Assembly: GCA_018436725.1 (NCBI GenBank)
Contig: JAHDKT010000035.1
Location: forward strand, 1 to 64,000
Origin: Synergistaceae bacterium
GTDB taxonomy: Bacteria > Synergistota > Synergistia > Synergistales > Aminobacteriaceae
Length of the DNA stretch: 64,000 bases
Direction of reading: 5' to 3'
The position numbers were made by a program, and so were the translations under genes. The notes below the pieces were generated by a model. That model saw only the letters and a list, made by a program, of their open reading frames with translations. It did not search any database and was not told where the DNA came from. Below are positions 16,512 to 24,998 of this stretch, piece by piece. Numbering within the stretch: position 1 is the first letter of the stretch; the number at the start of each line of letters is the position of its first letter.

Positions 16512-17300
16512 ATGAATTTCGTGGCTCTTGGAATCGGCGGTCTGATGATCGCAGGGGGAGCGTACCTCTCGTTCGTTCAGAAGAAAAAGACCGAAGGGCT
16601 TGTGACCGAGCTGAAGTACATGAAAGCCGTCTCGCTCGCCGAACTGAAGGACTCTTGGCAATCGCTCGCGGACGAGGGAATGGCGGAGGGGTTCCGCGAC
16701 CTGGTCGAGACCAACGGCAAGGCGGACACGGACGGCGAGGTGAAAGCGCCGTACAGCAACGTCGCCTGCGCCTACTTCGAGGCGACGGTCACGCGGGAAT
16801 TCGAGAAGGAGGAGCGATCGACGGACAAGGACGGCAAGGTGCAGATGAAGCGAACCAGAAGTTCGGAGATTGTTTCGTCCAGAAAAAGCCCGTCTCCGCT
16901 CTACGTCGCCGACGGAAACGTCCGCGTCGGCGTCGACATGGACGGCGCAACGCTTCACCTCAAGGACGGAGAGGACAGGTTCGAGCCGTACGAGAGCAAC
17001 AAGACCTATACGTTCTTCGGGGTTCAGTTCTCCGCTCCCTCGGGAGTGCGGACGCTCGGTTTCCGCTACAAGGAGAAGCTTATTCCGCTCGGGCACCCTC
17101 TGTATGTCGTCGGCGAAGCGCGCAACTCGGCGGGAGCGCTGCGTATCGGCAGGTCTTCGGAAAAAGGGAAACCGTTCATCGTCTCCGTGAAGTCGGAGGA
17201 TGAAGTGATAGCGGACATGAAAGGGTCGGCAAAGGCGGCGTTCTACCTCGGAATCGCGCTTATGATCGGAGGGGCGGCGGTCGCCGTCTTCTTCCGGTAG
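16512..17300 (+). CDS. GIDE-domain (MUL1-like) membrane protein without RING
   Basis: The protein has 262 residues, with an N-terminal membrane helix (about 4-20) and a C-terminal one (about 240-260). The region between has the GIDE/BAM pattern: GEVKAPYSNVACAYFEATVTREFEKEE, then a repeated strand part with RVGVDMDGA and TLGFRYKEKLIPLGHPLYVVGEA. In eukaryotes the same membrane-proximal domain occurs in the mitochondrial E3 ligase MUL1; the bacterial form lacks a RING finger and its role is unknown. ATG 16512 has GGAAAGGAGGAGG upstream. It sits right after pspA-ybjN, supporting a membrane-stress role. Confidence 0.85.
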   Translation: MNFVALGIGGLMIAGGAYLSFVQKKKTEGLVTELKYMKAVSLAELKDSWQSLADEGMAEGFRDLVETNGKADTDGEVKAPYSNVACAYFEATVTREFEKEERSTDKDGKVQMKRTRSSEIVSSRKSPSPLYVADGNVRVGVDMDGATLHLKDGEDRFEPYESNKTYTFFGVQFSAPSGVRTLGFRYKEKLIPLGHPLYVVGEARNSAGALRIGRSSEKGKPFIVSVKSEDEVIADMKGSAKAAFYLGIALMIGGAAVAVFFR

Positions 17301-17331
17301 CGCGGGACAGTATGCAAGGAGGGACGGTCCG

Positions 17332-18555
17332 ATGAAAAAGAACAGAATTGCACTTTTTCTGGTAGCGATGGTTCTGGCGCTTGCGATTGTTTCGGCGGGA
17401 TATGCCGCGGATCCCAAATACGCGAAGAGTTCGACGTTCGGTCCCATGATCACCGGCGGCGTGACGGATGAGTTCTTGCAGATGGTTCGGGATGACCCTG
17501 ACGTTAAAAAGGGGAAGCCGCTCCGCCTCGGGAAGGATATCTCCGACGACGACCTGAAGAAGGTCTCGGCGCTCGCCGATGTGCTTACGGGCCTTCTGAT
17601 CGAGAGGAACGACACGATCACCGATCTCTCTCCTCTTTCTTCTCTCTCCGGTCTGACCTACCTGAAGCTCGACAGCATGAAGGGCGTCAAGACGCTCGCC
17701 CCGATCGGCGCGCTGGTCAAGATGAAGGTGCTTGAGATACGCCAGGTGGAATACCCCGATCTCGATTTCCTTACAGGGATGAACGATCTCGAGTCGCTCA
17801 TCTTCTTTATGCAGCCCAGACAGATCGAGGACATCTCTCCGCTGAAGGGGAAGGCGAAGCTGAAGACATTGCGTCTCTACGGAGGTGCGGGGCAGGAGGG
17901 GATATCGGACATCTCCGTGCTCGCCGAACTTTCGGAACTCGAGGACCTCAGCCTCTACATGACCAAGGTCGAGGATCTCTCTCCGATCTCCGGCCTGACG
18001 AAAATGAAGCGGCTCGATCTCTACGGTATCCGCGCCACTGATATGAGCCCCGTCGAGAATCTCACGGAATTGCGGTACATCTGGATCTACGCGACGAAGT
18101 TCGACGACTACTCCCCGCTCGCCAAACTGACGAAGCTCGAGGAGTTCAACGCCGGAATATCCAAGCTCGATACGCTCGAATACCTTGAGAGCATGCCGAA
18201 GCTGAAGATCGTCTCCATGCTCCGCGAGGACATCCACGACTTCTCGCCCCTGTCGAAGTGCCCGGAGCTTGTCGAGGTCAATCTTGACGGCGTGAAGGGC
18301 GTCATCGACCTAAGCGTCTTTTCGGAGCACAAGAAACTGAAGAATCTGTTCGTCCGCAATACGGAGGTGAAAAACGCCGAGGCTATCGTCGCCCTGCCGC
18401 GGCTTGAGTGGCTGATCCTGATCGACACGAAGGGAATCCCCGACGTGTCTATTTTCAAGGACCTTCCCAAGCTTAACAGAGTCTCGGTGAAGGAAGGACA
18501 GTTCCCGGCCGAACAGATAGAAGCCTTGGGCAAAAAAGCGTCGGTACAGAAGTGA
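17332..18555 (+). CDS. Secreted leucine-rich-repeat protein
   Basis: This 407-residue protein has a signal peptide (ALFLVAMVLALAIVSAGYA, cleavage about residue 26). From about residue 85 to 395 there are roughly a dozen internalin-type repeats of about 22 residues (pattern LxxLxxLxLxxTxIxDLSPL), including DLSPLSSLSGLTYLKL and DLSPISGLTKMKRLDLYG. Such repeats form curved protein-binding solenoids. No anchor or sorting motif is visible, so it is probably periplasmic. ATG 17332 has AAGGAGGG upstream. In this cluster a binding role for an envelope partner is the simplest reading. Confidence 0.85.
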   Translation: MKKNRIALFLVAMVLALAIVSAGYAADPKYAKSSTFGPMITGGVTDEFLQMVRDDPDVKKGKPLRLGKDISDDDLKKVSALADVLTGLLIERNDTITDLSPLSSLSGLTYLKLDSMKGVKTLAPIGALVKMKVLEIRQVEYPDLDFLTGMNDLESLIFFMQPRQIEDISPLKGKAKLKTLRLYGGAGQEGISDISVLAELSELEDLSLYMTKVEDLSPISGLTKMKRLDLYGIRATDMSPVENLTELRYIWIYATKFDDYSPLAKLTKLEEFNAGISKLDTLEYLESMPKLKIVSMLREDIHDFSPLSKCPELVEVNLDGVKGVIDLSVFSEHKKLKNLFVRNTEVKNAEAIVALPRLEWLILIDTKGIPDVSIFKDLPKLNRVSVKEGQFPAEQIEALGKKASVQK

Positions 18556-18614
18556 CGACCGGAAGGAGGCCGCAAACGACCTCCTTCGACGGCCTTCGAG
18601 GGGGATTGATCCGC

Positions 18615-18902
18615 ATGAAGAGGACTCATGAGGAGGCTCCCGAACAGAGCGCGTCGCGAGTCCGGCGCAGCAAGAGGCTTCCCCGCGCCGAACTTCGCAT
18701 CCGTCTGCGGCTCGAACCCTTCAATCTTACGAAAAAGGAGACGGAAATCGCCGTGCTTCTTGCAGAGGGAGTGGAGAGAGGAGAGATACTGCTCCGGTGC
18801 GGTATTACCAACAATACATTAAAAACGCATATACGGCGGATATACCGGAAGCTCGATGTGGGAAAGAGGAGCGAGATTGTATCCAAACTTGCGCTGACGT
18901 GA
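18615..18902 (+). CDS. Small stand-alone LuxR-type HTH protein
   Basis: The protein has 95 residues. A basic N-terminal tail (1-35) is followed by a LuxR/GerE helix-turn-helix: FNLTKKETEIAVLLAEG, then the recognition helix NTLKTHIRRIYRKLDVGKR and a final helix. It matches the HTH of the membrane LuxR protein at 9.4-10.8 kb in nearly every conserved position but lacks any sensor domain. ATG 18615 has GAGGGGG ten bases upstream; GTG 18552, overlapping the LRR stop, is an alternative start in the same frame. It probably regulates the envelope cluster, in concert or competition with the larger protein (inference). Confidence 0.78.
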   Translation: MKRTHEEAPEQSASRVRRSKRLPRAELRIRLRLEPFNLTKKETEIAVLLAEGVERGEILLRCGITNNTLKTHIRRIYRKLDVGKRSEIVSKLALT

Positions 18903-19012
18903 CAAAACGGCATTGGAGGAGTAATGTAGTGGAACCCGGTATCATCCGGGAAAATCTGTCGGAGCGGCGAGCCGTTCAAAACTCAGGCCGTTCCCGCGAA
19001 GGAGGGGTTTGT

Positions 19013-20662
19013 ATGCAAAAGAGATTTGTAGCGGTATTCTGGGCGTTGCTTCTGGCGGTTCTATTGGTGTCCCCGGGGAGTGCGAACACGCTGAACGCGC
19101 TTCCGGTGTGGCCCGACAGCGCACTGTACGGCGTGGCGAATATCGAGGAACCGAAGGAATTCATCAACGCCGTCGTCGACTCCACGCTCTTCAAGATGGC
19201 GGCCGCCATGGAGCAGGATATGCAGATGGTGGCGGACTGGCTGAAACAGTTCCCCGTGCAGTCGGTTTCCGTCGCCGTCGGTCTTACCGACAAGGGATTC
19301 GCACTCCAGGGGGCTGCAAGGCTCGATGAAAGCAAGAAGGCGCTGCTTCAAAAGCTCGCCGAGGGGAAGGGCGAAGAGGGCGACATCGATCTTCTGATCA
19401 ACAGCCCCGTCCCCGGCGCGCTGATTCTCGCCCCGGTCGAGGGGAACACGTACGCCGTGGTCGCCGACGGAGTCGCAGGCGTGCTTCTCTCCGTCGAGGG
19501 AGAGCTGCTGCTCTTCGGTTTCAGCCCGGAGGACATCGGCGCGGCTCGGGAGGCGCTCGCCGATCCGGCGAAGCGAATGAACATGGAACGGCGTCTCCCC
19601 CAGAAGAATTTCTATTACTTCCATGACAACGGCATGGCGGCTGCGGAACTCATCGCTCAGTCGAAGGGAACGCTGAACCAGCCAACGGAGAATCTGGCGG
19701 CCGAGATCGGCTTCGGCATCTCGGAGAAGGGGTTCGACCTCTCCGTGTTCTCCAACTTCGCGAAGACCTTCGGACTCGATAAACTGGAGACGGAAATCCG
19801 TCCTATCTCCAAGGAGGATCTCTTCCTCGTCGGCGGAGGAACTCCGTGGCTGACGATGGCAGGTCGGGTGGTCATGGAGAAAAAGCACTTCCAGATGATC
19901 CGCGACGCGGCGCAAGGCGGCGACAATGACGCCGCCCAGATCGTCGAAGCCCTCGAGCAGTTGAAAGTGATGGGGCTGACGGAGAACGCGCTCATCTCCA
20001 TCTTCAAGTCGGTAGGCTTGATCCTCGGGGGAGAGTCCTCCTTCTCAGGAATCCCGATTCCCGGAGGGTACGTGTATACTTCCGGTGAAAAGGACTGGGT
20101 GGAGCTTCTTCTGCCGCTCCTCGAAGCCATAGTGAAGGAGAGCGGCGCAGGGTTCGAAGCGGTGGCGCTTCCCGGGTGGCAGGCGCTCTATGTCATGAAA
20201 GACCCTGTTGATGTCGTCCTCGGAATTCGCGACGGCATCGCGCTCGCCGGATTCCTCAGCCCCGAAAGCCTTGAGAAGGCTCCGGAGCTGAGCAGGGATA
20301 CGGAGACGCTTCTCGGGACGAAGAGTTCCATGGTCTTCCATCTGGACGCAGGGGTGATTCGCCGTATCGTGGTCCAGCTTTTCGACCCGGCGAACCCCAT
20401 AGCTGCCCTGTTCCTTGCGGATGACGACGATTTCCTCGAGGCGGCTCCGTTCATTTTTGAAGGATTGAAGGCCACGGCCGGCTTCAAGGGAATCCGGATG
20501 AATTTCAGCGGAATGGAGCGTTTCGATTTCTCGATGGTTTTCGATACGCCGAACGCCGAAGAAATGGCGGCTCTGGACGAGCTGGCGGCAAAGTGGCAGG
20601 AATTCATGGAGGACGAGGAAGAGGAGGGCGAAGAAGAAAAGGAAGAAGCTCCGAAATCGTAG
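19013..20662 (+). CDS. Secreted protein of unknown function with acidic tail
   Basis: The protein has 549 residues. A signal peptide (MQKRFVAVFWALLLAVLLVSPGSA) precedes a large alpha/beta region with regularly alternating hydrophobic strands (PGALILAPVEGNTYAVVADGVAGV; GESSFSGIPIPGGYVYTSG). The C-terminus is a short, extremely acidic tail (DEEEEGEEEKEEAPKS), likely flexible or metal-binding. I do not recognise the family with certainty. ATG 19013 is chosen by GAAGGAGGGG and the signal peptide; the open frame upstream has no such site. A strong terminator follows, so the cluster is probably divided into at least two transcripts here. Confidence 0.75.
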   Translation: MQKRFVAVFWALLLAVLLVSPGSANTLNALPVWPDSALYGVANIEEPKEFINAVVDSTLFKMAAAMEQDMQMVADWLKQFPVQSVSVAVGLTDKGFALQGAARLDESKKALLQKLAEGKGEEGDIDLLINSPVPGALILAPVEGNTYAVVADGVAGVLLSVEGELLLFGFSPEDIGAAREALADPAKRMNMERRLPQKNFYYFHDNGMAAAELIAQSKGTLNQPTENLAAEIGFGISEKGFDLSVFSNFAKTFGLDKLETEIRPISKEDLFLVGGGTPWLTMAGRVVMEKKHFQMIRDAAQGGDNDAAQIVEALEQLKVMGLTENALISIFKSVGLILGGESSFSGIPIPGGYVYTSGEKDWVELLLPLLEAIVKESGAGFEAVALPGWQALYVMKDPVDVVLGIRDGIALAGFLSPESLEKAPELSRDTETLLGTKSSMVFHLDAGVIRRIVVQLFDPANPIAALFLADDDDFLEAAPFIFEGLKATAGFKGIRMNFSGMERFDFSMVFDTPNAEEMAALDELAAKWQEFMEDEEEEGEEEKEEAPKS

Positions 20663-20679
20663 TTGTACGCCGATTAGCG

Positions 20680-20713
20680 AAGAAGCTCCGGGGACACCCC
20701 CGGAGCTTCTTTC
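20680..20713 (+). terminator. Rho-independent terminator inside the envelope cluster
   Basis: AGAAGCTCCGGGG and CCCCGGAGCTTCT form a perfect 13-bp stem with a four-base loop (ACAC), followed by TTT. Confidence 0.8.
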
Positions 20714-20741
20714 TCCAGGTTCCGCAAGGAGGTGCGAGGCC

Positions 20742-22694
20742 ATGAAAAAGGCATGGGTATTTGCGCTTGTTCTTCTTGTCTTGGGATTTTCTACGGCGCC
20801 TCTGGCAGCGTCGGAACGCATAGTTCGCTTCGACGTGGACGCCGCTGTGGAGGCGGACGCCTCGCTCGTCGTCGTCGAGCGCATCGCCGTCGTTGCGGAA
20901 GGGAAGGATATCAAGCGGGGCATAATCCGGACTCTCCCGACCGATTTCACCGATACCGATGGGGTTCGCAGGCGCGCCGGGTTCGACCTTCTCTCCGCCG
21001 AACTCGACGGGAAGCCTGTCCCGTCGAACGTCGAACGGGTCGGGGAGAACCTCGACATCCGCCTCGGCGACCCGGACGTTTTCCTCGCGCACGGAGAACA
21101 TCTTTTCACGATAACCTACAGAATGACGGGGCAGCTTGGTTTCTTCGAGGAACATGAAGAACTCTACTGGAACGTCACCGGAAACGACTGGGTTTTCTTC
21201 ATAGAAAATGCGTCGTTCAGGCTCCGTCTTCCCGGAAGGGGGTTCGGCGCGGACTTTTCCGACATAGAATTCTTCACGGGAAAGAAGGGGGAACGGGGGA
21301 AAGACGCCCGCGTTTCCGAAGCCGGCGCGGTGGAGTCGTCCAGAGGGTTCTCGCAGGGCGAGGGACTGACCGTAGTCTACTCGTGGCCGAAGGGTATAGT
21401 CGCACCTCCGCCGGAACCGGCTCCGGTGCTGGAGAAGTGGTCCGCCTCTCCGTACAGAGCGGTGCACCTTGGAATGCCTGTACTTCTCGCTCTTCTGATG
21501 GCGGCGCTCTGGGTGCTCTGGGGAAAAGACCCGCCCGCAAAAACGATATTTCCGAGATTTTCTCCCCCCGAAGGGGTGGAGGCGGGGTTCGCGCGGTACG
21601 TCCGTATGATGCGGATGGATGACCAATCGTTCGCCGCCATGGTTCTGGGGCTCGCCGTGAAGGGAGCTTTGACTATCGAGGAGCGTTCTCTCGTCGCGGA
21701 AGCCGCGAAGCAGACGGGCAAGGATGTTTCGCAGGCCGGTATGGGGATGAAGCTGCTCTCGAAACTTGTCGGCAAGTCGTATGTTCTCCGCCTGAACAGG
21801 GAGAAACTCTCGAAAACAGACTTCACCATCGACGAACGGGTTCTTGTCGACGAACTCTTCGGCTCCACACGAAGCGACATTCATCTCTCCAGCGCGGACC
21901 GCCCCGTAATTCAAGATGCCTTCGGGCAGCTCGGCAAGCGCTTCAAGGAGCGGGCGAAGCCGCTTCTGAAGACCAACGCCGGGAAGTGGTTCATCGGGGT
22001 TGCGCTCTTTGAAATTTATGCGGCCGTGATGCTCGTTCTCATGATCCTCTCCGGCCAGGGGCGTTTCGAACCCGTGCTTGCGCTGATGGCCGGGCCGTTT
22101 CTGCTGCTTCCCTACGCCGTCCCCGTTCCGTCGGGAAAGGGAAGCCTCGTATCGAAGTTCTTCCTCAGAGGCTTTTTCCCCGGTATTTTCCTCTTCGTCG
22201 TTGCGGGGGCCGTTCTGGCAGGTTCGTCGAGCGGTGTCGAGGTCGACCTTCTCTCGATTCCCGGCCCGTTCGTCTGCGTGCTGCTCCTGCTGCTCTTCAA
22301 ACCCCTGATGCGGATTCGCTCCGAGGGAGGCGCCCGCTTGAACGAGGAGCTGGAAGGGCTGCGCATGTTCATGACGGCCGCCGAGAAGCACCGTCTTGAG
22401 ATGGAAAACCCGCCGGACGAAACTCCGCTGCTCTTCGAGGCGCTGCTTCCGTACGCATTCGCGCTCGACGTCGCCGAGACCTGGGCGAACCGTTTCGAAA
22501 ATATCCTTGCCGCAGCCCACTACACGCCGTCGTGGTACAGAGGCGATGTGCAGACCTTCACCCGGTCGGCCGGCGTCGCCGCGTTCGCTTCCGGGTTTTC
22601 CGGCGCGGTCGCGTCCGGAACGCGCTCCTCGGGGAGAGGCGGAAGCGGCTCGTCCGGAGGCGGCGGAGGAGGAGGCGGGGGACGGGGATGGTAG
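20742..22694 (+). CDS. DUF2207 membrane protein with Gly-rich C-terminus
   Basis: The protein has 650 residues. A signal peptide (1-23) is followed by an extracytoplasmic beta domain (25-225; SERIVRFDVDAAVEADASLVVVERI and HGEHLFTITYRM are typical of DUF2207). A membrane helix lies at about 245-265, a cytoplasmic segment at 270-400 and four further membrane helices at 410-525. The protein ends in a Ser/Gly-rich tail closing with an uninterrupted glycine run and RGW, a common signature of this family. ATG 20742 has GGAGG ten bases upstream. Function of the family is unknown. Confidence 0.85.
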   Translation: MKKAWVFALVLLVLGFSTAPLAASERIVRFDVDAAVEADASLVVVERIAVVAEGKDIKRGIIRTLPTDFTDTDGVRRRAGFDLLSAELDGKPVPSNVERVGENLDIRLGDPDVFLAHGEHLFTITYRMTGQLGFFEEHEELYWNVTGNDWVFFIENASFRLRLPGRGFGADFSDIEFFTGKKGERGKDARVSEAGAVESSRGFSQGEGLTVVYSWPKGIVAPPPEPAPVLEKWSASPYRAVHLGMPVLLALLMAALWVLWGKDPPAKTIFPRFSPPEGVEAGFARYVRMMRMDDQSFAAMVLGLAVKGALTIEERSLVAEAAKQTGKDVSQAGMGMKLLSKLVGKSYVLRLNREKLSKTDFTIDERVLVDELFGSTRSDIHLSSADRPVIQDAFGQLGKRFKERAKPLLKTNAGKWFIGVALFEIYAAVMLVLMILSGQGRFEPVLALMAGPFLLLPYAVPVPSGKGSLVSKFFLRGFFPGIFLFVVAGAVLAGSSSGVEVDLLSIPGPFVCVLLLLLFKPLMRIRSEGGARLNEELEGLRMFMTAAEKHRLEMENPPDETPLLFEALLPYAFALDVAETWANRFENILAAAHYTPSWYRGDVQTFTRSAGVAAFASGFSGAVASGTRSSGRGGSGSSGGGGGGGGGRGW

Positions 22695-22728
22695 CGAGCG
22701 TCCGTTCTGTTCAAGGAGGAATGCTGGG

Positions 22729-23457
22729 ATGAGAGCAAAAAAGAATTGGTCCATGTTGCTGCTGTTTTTTCTTTTGGTATGCACTCCGCTCGAGGCGAAT
22801 CCGACTGTGGAGAACTTCGATTGGCCGAAATCGGGCGTGGTGGTCGGGGAGAGAGTGAATCTGCGCTCCGAACCGTCGACATCCTCGAAAGTAATCGGCC
22901 GCTTCGCTTACGATTACGAGGGCGGCGAGCTTGTGGTCACAGGCAAGTCCGAGGGAAACGAAGAGTTTCCATGGTATAGGGTGCTTTCCCACAAGTACGG
23001 AGAGGGGTGGCTCTACGGTAAGTTCATCGCCGTCGAAGAGCCGGAGGACCCGGTGCGCCGCTATGCGCTGAAAATCCGAGAGGACTTCGGCCTCTCTCCG
23101 GCGCTGGCCGTGAAGATGTTCGGCGAGCCAATGAAGCGCACCAGCAAAAAAATGCGTATCCCCGACTTCAACGTAACGGCGGAGATCGTGACGCTTCAAT
23201 TCCACGGGCATACTGCGGCGTACTGGGACGGGTACATCCAGTCGGTCGAGATACCGGCGGGATTCATGGGATTCGCCGATCTTCTGCTCGGGATGGACGC
23301 CGGGGAAGCCGCCTCTCGGCTCGGTACGCCGATCCTGCAGGAGGGGAATTCTCTGATCTTCGCCTACGAACGCGATGAGATAGCGGTCGCGACGGGAAGG
23401 TCGGGCAAAGGTAAGATCGTGACCGGATTGACCTACCGCCGGGTTGTCTTCGATTGA
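22729..23457 (+). CDS. Secreted SH3-like domain protein
   Basis: The protein has 242 residues with signal peptide (WSMLLLFFLLVCTPLEA). Residues about 38-105 form a bacterial SH3 (SH3b) domain: GVVVGERVNLRSEPSTSSKVIGRF, then FPWYRVLSHKYGEGWLYGKFI. The C-terminal half (115-242) has a repeated motif (ALAVKMFGEPM and GEAASRLGTPI) like small outer-membrane-lipoprotein-type subdomains. SH3b domains usually bind cell-wall peptides. ATG 22729 has AAGGAGG upstream, and the frame is open earlier only because it overlaps the DUF2207 gene. No catalytic residues seen. Confidence 0.8.
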   Translation: MRAKKNWSMLLLFFLLVCTPLEANPTVENFDWPKSGVVVGERVNLRSEPSTSSKVIGRFAYDYEGGELVVTGKSEGNEEFPWYRVLSHKYGEGWLYGKFIAVEEPEDPVRRYALKIREDFGLSPALAVKMFGEPMKRTSKKMRIPDFNVTAEIVTLQFHGHTAAYWDGYIQSVEIPAGFMGFADLLLGMDAGEAASRLGTPILQEGNSLIFAYERDEIAVATGRSGKGKIVTGLTYRRVVFD

Positions 23458-23475
23458 CGGAGGAGGTGGGGCGTG

Positions 23476-24729
23476 ATGAAGTTTGCGTTGTTCTCGGCGC
23501 TGTGTCTGTTGCTGCTGCTGTGCGGCGCCGCGTGGGGAGGGGAGCATCCTCTGGACGCGGAAATCCAGGAGTGTATGGACACGGATCCCAGTACGCACGG
23601 GATGATCGAGTGCGCCCGTGAAGGGGCGAAAAAGTGGGATGCGGAACTCAACAGGGCCTACAGGGAGTTGATGGGGCTGCTTCCCAAGGAGGGGCAGGAC
23701 GCTCTGCGGACGGCGCAGCGGGCATGGATTCCCTGGAGAGACAGGGAGTTCGGACTGGTGGGTTCGGTGTACGGAGCGATCTACAACAGTCTCGACGGCG
23801 GTACGATGTGGCTTGTCGTCAACGCCATCGCCGAGATGGAGGTCGTCCGCGGACGGACGCTCGAACTCCTGGCGTGGACCGAGGAGTTGCAAGCGGGAAA
23901 GCCTTCCTTCGCCGGCCGCTATCCCGGAAAACAGACCGATGTCCAGCTTGCCGCCGCGATGAAGGTGAAGAACGAGAGCGCCCGTCTGGGAAAACGCATC
24001 GGAGAGCAAGGAGAAAAGACCGCCTCGGCGAATCTGACGGCGTGGGAGGATTTCCGGAACAAGAACGTGCTGTTCATGGCGTGGTTCTACGGGAAGAAAG
24101 GGGACGCCGGGTTCCCTCTGCACGCGCGCATGCTGATGAACACGGAGCGGGTGAAGCGCCTCGCAAGTATGTACGAGGACCTTGACCGCGAAGGGGTGGA
24201 GGAACCGCCCGGAGCCGCGGAGCCCCCCGAGAAGCAAGGGGACTCCAAAGAACCCTTCAAGGGCGACAGGTCGCTTTACCTGCCGGCGGAGGGTCGGTGC
24301 GACTTCAAAGCGTATATCATCGATCCCGATCCGAAGGGGACCAACGTCCGCGACGCGCCCGGCGGAAAGATCATCGCCACGCTCCCTCACCGCCCCGACG
24401 ACCCGGACATCATTACGGTCGGCGTTACGGGTCACAAGAAGAAATGGCTTTCCGTCGTCCTTCACGACGGAAGAAAAGGCTGGATCTTCGGCGAACTGGT
24501 AGGCATAAGTCTTCGAAACTACGGTCCGGGCGAGGTGACCGCCCTCCGGGGTAGGCCGGACTCCGACGCTCCCTCGATGGGAGATATCTTCGGCGACGAG
24601 GAGGTCTCCGTTCTCGGCGGTGAAGGCAAGTGGGCGCTGGTGCAGTATACGCACCCGGAGGGGCGCGTGCTCGTCGGATGGCTCGACCCTGTGAAGCAGT
24701 GCGCCAATCCGTACTCCACATGTCCGTGA
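23476..24729 (+). CDS. Secreted LprI-like (DUF1311) plus SH3-like protein
   Basis: The protein has 417 residues with signal peptide (FALFSALCLLLLLCGAAWG). The first 95 mature residues fit the lysozyme-inhibitor LprI-type domain: a Cys pair (IQECMDTD, MIECAREG) and the helix KKWDAELNRAYRELMGLLP, then AQRAWIPWRDREFG. From about residue 275, two SH3-like units follow (DPKGTNVRDAPGGKIIATL with KKWLSVVLHDGRKGWIFGELV; and a second ending KWALVQYTHPEGRVLVGWL). ATG 23476 is preferred over GTG 23473 because of AGGAGG spacing. Lysozyme inhibition or wall binding is possible by family, not shown. Confidence 0.8.
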   Translation: MKFALFSALCLLLLLCGAAWGGEHPLDAEIQECMDTDPSTHGMIECAREGAKKWDAELNRAYRELMGLLPKEGQDALRTAQRAWIPWRDREFGLVGSVYGAIYNSLDGGTMWLVVNAIAEMEVVRGRTLELLAWTEELQAGKPSFAGRYPGKQTDVQLAAAMKVKNESARLGKRIGEQGEKTASANLTAWEDFRNKNVLFMAWFYGKKGDAGFPLHARMLMNTERVKRLASMYEDLDREGVEEPPGAAEPPEKQGDSKEPFKGDRSLYLPAEGRCDFKAYIIDPDPKGTNVRDAPGGKIIATLPHRPDDPDIITVGVTGHKKKWLSVVLHDGRKGWIFGELVGISLRNYGPGEVTALRGRPDSDAPSMGDIFGDEEVSVLGGEGKWALVQYTHPEGRVLVGWLDPVKQCANPYSTCP

Positions 24730-24953
24730 AACTCGGAATGCTGCGGAGGTGCTGCCTCGTTGCGGGGGCGGGCCTGCTCCTGTGGATGTCCGCGGAGTTT
24801 TTCCTTCTGGCTTTCCTGACGAGCCGTTTCATGGAAGGCGCGGGAGTCGTGCTCTGGATGCGGGGGTACTGGGAGGCTTTCCGCTCGTCTCCTGTCTCGA
24901 TCGCGGGAGTTCTGCTCTTGATTGTCGGTACTCTGTCCCGAAGAGCGGGGTAG
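24720..24953 (+). CDS. Small membrane protein, two helices
   Basis: This 77-residue protein is largely two hydrophobic helices (CCLVAGAGLLLWMSAEFFLLAFL and SPVSIAGVLLLIVGTLS) with a short basic N-terminus. Its ATG lies ten bases inside the preceding gene, so expression is coupled. No family recognised; the size and arrangement suit a small integral membrane subunit. Confidence 0.6.
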   Translation: MSVKLGMLRRCCLVAGAGLLLWMSAEFFLLAFLTSRFMEGAGVVLWMRGYWEAFRSSPVSIAGVLLLIVGTLSRRAG

Positions 24954-24998
24954 TGACGGACGATACGAGCTTATGAAGAACCGGGAGGTGGATTACGT

